From contig JBJHCR010000245.1 in the NCBI GenBank assembly GCA_050486105.1, forward strand, positions 1 to 9,934: DNA of 9,934 nt. Reading direction: 5' to 3'. Source of the DNA: JAEXNA01 sp050486105 (lineage in GTDB: Bacteria; Vulcanimicrobiota; Xenobia; Xenobiales; JADMJV01). Below are positions 6,652 through 9,934 of the stretch, one piece after another. The position numbers were made by a program, and so were the translations under genes. The notes under the pieces were generated by a model. The model was not told the origin of the DNA. It made no database searches and worked only from the letters and a program-made list of their open reading frames with translations. Each line of letters begins with the position of its first letter. Within the stretch, counting starts at the first letter, position 1.

Positions 6652-6941
6652 GATTGCCCCTCCGGTTCATTACTTAATCTGGAAATATCTGAGTCGATCT
6701 TGCTCAGATAACTGGCGACTGACTGACGACCCTCCTCAGCAAGGTCCGGCTCTGAAAGGCCAGCAAACTTTTCCTTTAGCCTCTCCCGAGCTCTTGCCGG
6801 CCTGCCCCGCTCTTCATCACCAACAGGTTCAAGATTCAACGCCGAGAGGGCTGCTTCAGCACGCTCAACGATGCCCTGATAGAGAAGCACTCTCTCCCGA
6901 TGGTCATCTTGCAAATTCAAATGGAAAAACCCCAGTTCCAC
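6648..6941 (-). CDS. Small hypothetical protein, 97 aa, first gene of the - strand operon
   Basis: I do not recognise this protein. GTG at 6941 is the first start codon after an in-frame stop at 6966-6968, but no clear Shine-Dalgarno precedes it; a shorter version from a TTG in the codons that follow is possible. The product is charged (many Arg, Glu and Asp) and helical: one helix at about residues 12-36, an Arg/Glu-rich segment (42-60) and a C-terminal helix (68-92). There is no signal peptide or membrane segment. Its stop overlaps the start of the 123-residue gene (GTGA), placing it at the head of a - strand operon that leads to the MerR-type regulator. Confidence 0.75.
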   Translation of the reverse strand: MELGFFHLNLQDDHRERVLLYQGIVERAEAALSALNLEPVGDEERGRPARARERLKEKFAGLSEPDLAEEGRQSVASYLSKIDSDISRLSNEPEGQS

Positions 6942-7156
6942 ATGATGGGCGAGACCGAGACTTGGTCACCTAATCTTCGTTCGCCCTCTTCATCCTCAAT
7001 GCCTACAGGATGTCGGCTCATCCTTGGCACCGATGATCAAGGAGGAGATCCGATAGAGACCGAAGCCGAGTAACTGCAGACAACGGCCTGCGGAACACCT
7101 CCGGGGCGACAGGCCCATCTTAACCTATACGAGCCAAGAAAAGGGAGAATACTGTG
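6942..7156. promoter_or_regulatory. Divergent intergenic region between the two transcription units
   Basis: These 215 bases lie between the start of the - strand operon and the start of the aldehyde dehydrogenase gene on the + strand, so promoters for both are expected here. I cannot place a convincing -35/-10 pair on either strand. TTGGCA at 7024-7029 is a possible + strand -35 box, but no good -10 follows at 16-19 bases. No clear hairpin or tandem operator is visible. Confidence 0.4.
7141..7148 (+). promoter_or_regulatory. Ribosome binding site that decides the PatD start
   Basis: AAGGGAGA precedes two adjacent in-frame starts, GTG at 7154 and ATG at 7157. The spacing suits both (about 5-6 and 8-9 bases). 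ATG is preferred as the commoner start, giving a product that begins MSDFLIDGE; the alternative adds one residue. Confidence 0.75.
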
Positions 7157-8575
7157 ATGAGCGATTTTCTGATCGATGGAGAACTGGTCCCCCCTGTTGA
7201 GCCGGAGATGGATGAGATCATCGCTCCCGCCACTGGTAAAGTCTTGACCTCGGTGCCTATTGCCTCGGTGCACGACGTGGACCTGGCCGTCAAGGCCGCT
7301 CGAAAAGCCTGGCCGTCCTGGTCTGCTACTCCCCCGGGCGAACGCGCCGGCGCCCTTCTCAAATTGGCCGACAGGATTGATGAGCACGCCGAAGAGTTGG
7401 CTCAACTCGAATCTGCCGATGTCGGCAAGCCCCTGAGCCTGGCCCGGGAAGAAATTCCCTTCATCAGTGACAACCTTCGGTTTTTTGCCGGCGCTGCTCG
7501 CTGCTTGGAAGGCCGAGCAGCAGGAGAGTACGCTGCTGGATTCACCAGCATCATCCGCCGAGAATCCATCGGAGTGGTGGCCTCCATCGCCCCCTGGAAC
7601 TACCCACTCATGATGGCAATCTGGAAGATTGGACCAGCCCTGGCAGCCGGCAACAGCGTAGTTCTCAAGCCTGCAGAACTGACGCCCCTGACCACCCTCC
7701 GCCTAGGAGAACTGGCTAGAGAGCTTCTACCGCCGGGGGTTCTGAACGTAATCAACGGTTATGGACGCTCCGTGGGTCACGCCATGACCTGCCATCCTGA
7801 AGTAGACATGGTCAGCTTGACCGGCGACGTCTCTACCGGGAAAACGGTAGCGAAAGCGGCTGCTGATAGCCTCAAGCGAACCCACCTGGAACTGGGAGGA
7901 AAGGCTCCAGTCATTATCTTTGACGATGCCGACCTGGAACACGCAGTCGCCACTATTCGATTTGCCGGCCTCTTAAATACCGGGCAGGACTGCACTGCAG
8001 CCTGCCGGATCTATGCGCAAAAGAGCGTTCACGACCGTCTGGTGGAGCAACTGATCCCGGCCCTCGAAAGCGTCAAGATCGCACCCCTCGATGACCCCGA
8101 GTGCGAAATGGGTCCCCTGGTCTCCGAAGCTCAACGGCAACGAGTCGTGGGATTTCTGGAGCGAACCCGAGGGGAGATCGTCACCGGAGGCACGTCTATA
8201 GATGGCCCAGGATTTCACTTTCAGCCAACGTTGGTCACTCGAGTCGACAACACCGACGAGATCGTCCTCAAAGAAGTCTTCGGGCCGGTGATCACTGTGA
8301 CACCCTTCGACACCCCCGAGCAGGTCGTCGGCTGGGCCAACGGGGTCGACTACGGCCTAGCGAGTTCCGTTTGGACCCAAAACCTGGACCGCGCCCTAGA
8401 GTGCTCACGTCTATTGCGATTCGGAACGGTTTGGATCAATGATCACGCGACTCTGGTAAGCGAAATGCCCCACGGTGGTTATAAACAGTCGGGCTACGGC
8501 AAAGACATGTCGGGCTATGCCTTAGAAGACTACACTGACATCAAACATGTCATGATCAAGGTCAAGGGTTTTTAG
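7157..8575 (+). CDS. patD: Gamma-aminobutyraldehyde dehydrogenase (PatD type)
   Basis: This enzyme oxidises 4-aminobutanal to 4-aminobutanoate (GABA) with NAD+ in the cytoplasm (EC 1.2.1.19), the step after putrescine transamination or oxidation. The 472-residue length matches Escherichia coli PatD (474). Aldehyde dehydrogenase hallmarks, numbered from the ATG, are PWNYP with Asn148, LKPAE with Lys171, the nucleotide-binding loop LTGDVSTGK (222-229), ELGGK with general base Glu245, GQDCTAACR with catalytic Cys279, and EVFGP with Glu373. Family-specific stretches remembered from PatD are also present: GQDCTAACRIYAQK, VSEMPHGG, SGYGKDMS and LEDYT near the C-terminus. Asp replaces Ser in the usual TGS of the cofactor loop, which is common in this subfamily. 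The gene is complete, with a good ribosome binding site, and the next dehydrogenase starts 4 bases after its stop, so they share an operon. A related betaine- or aminoaldehyde substrate cannot be excluded. Confidence 0.92.
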   Translation: MSDFLIDGELVPPVEPEMDEIIAPATGKVLTSVPIASVHDVDLAVKAARKAWPSWSATPPGERAGALLKLADRIDEHAEELAQLESADVGKPLSLAREEIPFISDNLRFFAGAARCLEGRAAGEYAAGFTSIIRRESIGVVASIAPWNYPLMMAIWKIGPALAAGNSVVLKPAELTPLTTLRLGELARELLPPGVLNVINGYGRSVGHAMTCHPEVDMVSLTGDVSTGKTVAKAAADSLKRTHLELGGKAPVIIFDDADLEHAVATIRFAGLLNTGQDCTAACRIYAQKSVHDRLVEQLIPALESVKIAPLDDPECEMGPLVSEAQRQRVVGFLERTRGEIVTGGTSIDGPGFHFQPTLVTRVDNTDEIVLKEVFGPVITVTPFDTPEQVVGWANGVDYGLASSVWTQNLDRALECSRLLRFGTVWINDHATLVSEMPHGGYKQSGYGKDMSGYALEDYTDIKHVMIKVKGF

Positions 8576-8579
8576 GCTC

Positions 8580-9934
8580 GTGCAAGTTTTGAATCCGTGG
8601 ACCGGTGAGGCCTTTCGGGAGCTCTACCCCAACAGCGGTGAGGACCTCCATGCCGCCCTCGAGCAAGCTCAGGCTGCTGCTGGAGAACTCGCCCGCTCTT
8701 CTAGACACCAGAGAGCCAAGTGGTGCCGGGAGGTCTATTCGGGTGTGGAGGCCAGGACTCAAGAATTCGTCGACCTCATAGTTGCTGAAGCGGGCAAGCC
8801 CATTAGGTTTGCCCAGGGCGAAGTCGCGAGAGCTCTGTCCACTTTTCTCCTGGCTAGCCAGGAGGCTTTGCGGGAGCACGGAGAGATGGTACCCGTTGAC
8901 ATCGAAGCCAATTCTGGGGGATATCTGGGATTCACCCAGCGGGTTCCTTGTGGCCCGGTAGCGGCCATCACCCCTTTCAATTTTCCGTTGAATCTGGTGG
9001 CGCACAAAGTGGCTCCAGCCTTGGCAGTGGGAAATCCCATCCTCCTAAAACCAGCACCCGATACTCCGTTGACGGCCTTGCTGTTGGCTGAGGTCATCGC
9101 CCAAACAAGTCTTCCGGAAGGAGCCTTTTCCTGCCTTCTACTCGATATCCCCGCCACTCAGAAACTCCTGGCCGAATCTCGGATAAAGTTCATCAGCTTC
9201 ACCGGGAGCGCCAAGGTCGGCTGGCAGATCAAGGCCGACAATCCTCAGAAAAAGGTGGCTCTCGAATTGGGCGGAAATGCCGCAGCGGTGGTCTGTGCAG
9301 ACAGCGATCTGGATTGGGTTGCCGAGCGCCTAGCCGTGGGTGGTTATGCCTATGCGGGCCAGGTCTGTATTTCGGTCCAGAGGATCTACGTGGATTCCGC
9401 GGTTTACGAACCCTTCCGCGAGCGTTACCTGAAGGCCGTGGAACGGCTGAAGGTTGGAGATCCTCAGGATCCGGACACCATTGTAGGCCCACTGATCCGA
9501 CCTCAGGAACTCAGTCGGCTCGACTCCTGGGTGAAAGAAGCCGTGAGCCAGGGAGCCACCCTCTTGCTGGGTGGCAAGGCTGCGCCGCCGTGCTATTTGC
9601 CCACAGTCTTGGAAAACGTGTCGTCAGGCTCCAAAGTCAGTTGCCAGGAAGTCTTTGGTCCGGTTACTACCTTGGAGCCATTCGACACCTTTGAGGAGGC
9701 GTTGATGAGGGTCAATGACTCGGTCTACGGGCTGCAGGCAGGGGTCTTCACCAACGATCTCAATCGCGCCTTAGAGGCCCATCGGATCTTGGAGGTCGGA
9801 GCGGTGATCATCAACGACTACCCCACTTTTCGAGTGGATAGCATGCCCTACGGCGGAGTCAAGGAGAGTGGGTTCGGGCGCGAGGGAGTCCGTTACACTA
9901 TGGAGGAAATGACCGAACCCCGACTCTTGGTGGT
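8580..9934 (+). CDS. NAD(P)-dependent aldehyde dehydrogenase (3' end cut by window edge)
   Basis: This is a second aldehyde dehydrogenase, oxidising an aldehyde to the acid. GTG at 8580 is the first start after an in-frame stop at 8553-8555, lies 4 bases after the patD stop, and gives the usual N-terminus (MQVLNPWTGE). About 451 residues are visible with no stop, so only a short tail is missing. Motifs are all present: TPFNFP with Asn134, LLKPAP with Lys157, FTGS (207-210), ALELGG with general base Glu229, AGQVCISVQR with catalytic Cys263, QEVFGP with Glu357, and the C-terminal MPYGGVKESGFGREGVRY. The sequence around the PFNFPLNLVAHKVAPALAVG stretch and the end (MEEMTEPRLLVV) recalls the lactaldehyde / non-phosphorylating glyceraldehyde-3-phosphate-type group rather than typical GabD, but I cannot fix the substrate. 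Next to patD, succinate semialdehyde oxidation after GABA is one possibility. It is not a recent duplicate of patD, since the two differ throughout. Confidence 0.92.
   Translation, partial: MQVLNPWTGEAFRELYPNSGEDLHAALEQAQAAAGELARSSRHQRAKWCREVYSGVEARTQEFVDLIVAEAGKPIRFAQGEVARALSTFLLASQEALREHGEMVPVDIEANSGGYLGFTQRVPCGPVAAITPFNFPLNLVAHKVAPALAVGNPILLKPAPDTPLTALLLAEVIAQTSLPEGAFSCLLLDIPATQKLLAESRIKFISFTGSAKVGWQIKADNPQKKVALELGGNAAAVVCADSDLDWVAERLAVGGYAYAGQVCISVQRIYVDSAVYEPFRERYLKAVERLKVGDPQDPDTIVGPLIRPQELSRLDSWVKEAVSQGATLLLGGKAAPPCYLPTVLENVSSGSKVSCQEVFGPVTTLEPFDTFEEALMRVNDSVYGLQAGVFTNDLNRALEAHRILEVGAVIINDYPTFRVDSMPYGGVKESGFGREGVRYTMEEMTEPRLLV

Noticed and set aside
6917..7021. 34-codon - strand open frame (MSRHPVGIEDEEGERRLGDQ...) just before the 97-aa gene
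   Set aside because: No convincing ribosome binding site, and it overlaps the start of the 97-residue gene. Its stop touches a TTG in that gene (TTGA), which is suggestive but too weak to call.
6999..7073. 24-codon + strand open frame in the divergent intergenic region
   Set aside because: No ribosome binding site, no recognisable features, and a length expected by chance.

Overview
The window looks like bacterial chromosome: tightly packed genes, 4-base start/stop overlaps, Shine-Dalgarno sites and a rho-independent terminator. No rRNA, tRNA, CRISPR array, integrase or transposase is visible, and no gene settles the taxonomy. If the NolX/HrpF-like reading of one protein is right, the host is probably a Gram-negative bacterium with a non-flagellar type III secretion system (T3SS). 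That is inference, because no core T3SS gene lies in the window.

Left part (2-3727, + strand): an operon of three genes I cannot assign to named families. The first is a very long, disordered, Pro/Gln/Gly-rich protein whose 5' end lies beyond the left edge. It carries a 429-bp tandem repeat, a small possible alpha-beta-beta-alpha-beta domain and a C-terminal four-cysteine zinc-ribbon-like motif. It is followed by an acidic helical 121-residue protein (ATGA overlap) and a 205-residue protein (10-base gap).

Middle part (3864-6941, - strand): an operon facing the first one. The order of transcription is a 97-residue protein, an acidic helical 123-residue protein (GTGA overlap), a MerR-type regulator with a long extra C-terminal region, and then, after a 124-base AT-rich spacer, a 423-residue protein. 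That last protein has a Met/Gly/Gln-rich N-terminus, an acidic Gly-Pro linker and two NolX/HrpF-like modules with EF-hand-like loops. A perfect 12-bp hairpin between the two operons (3770-3810) probably terminates both. The 121- and 123-residue proteins resemble each other in size, charge and helix pattern, which hints that the two operons belong to one system, perhaps secreted proteins with their chaperones.

Right part (7157-9934, + strand): after a divergent intergenic region come two aldehyde dehydrogenase genes 4 bases apart. The first is a convincing gamma-aminobutyraldehyde dehydrogenase (PatD type, putrescine breakdown to GABA). The second is another NAD(P)-dependent aldehyde dehydrogenase, cut by the right edge a few residues before its expected end. 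This is ordinary metabolism and looks unrelated to the left part.

The most interesting region is the pair of convergent operons at 2-6941.
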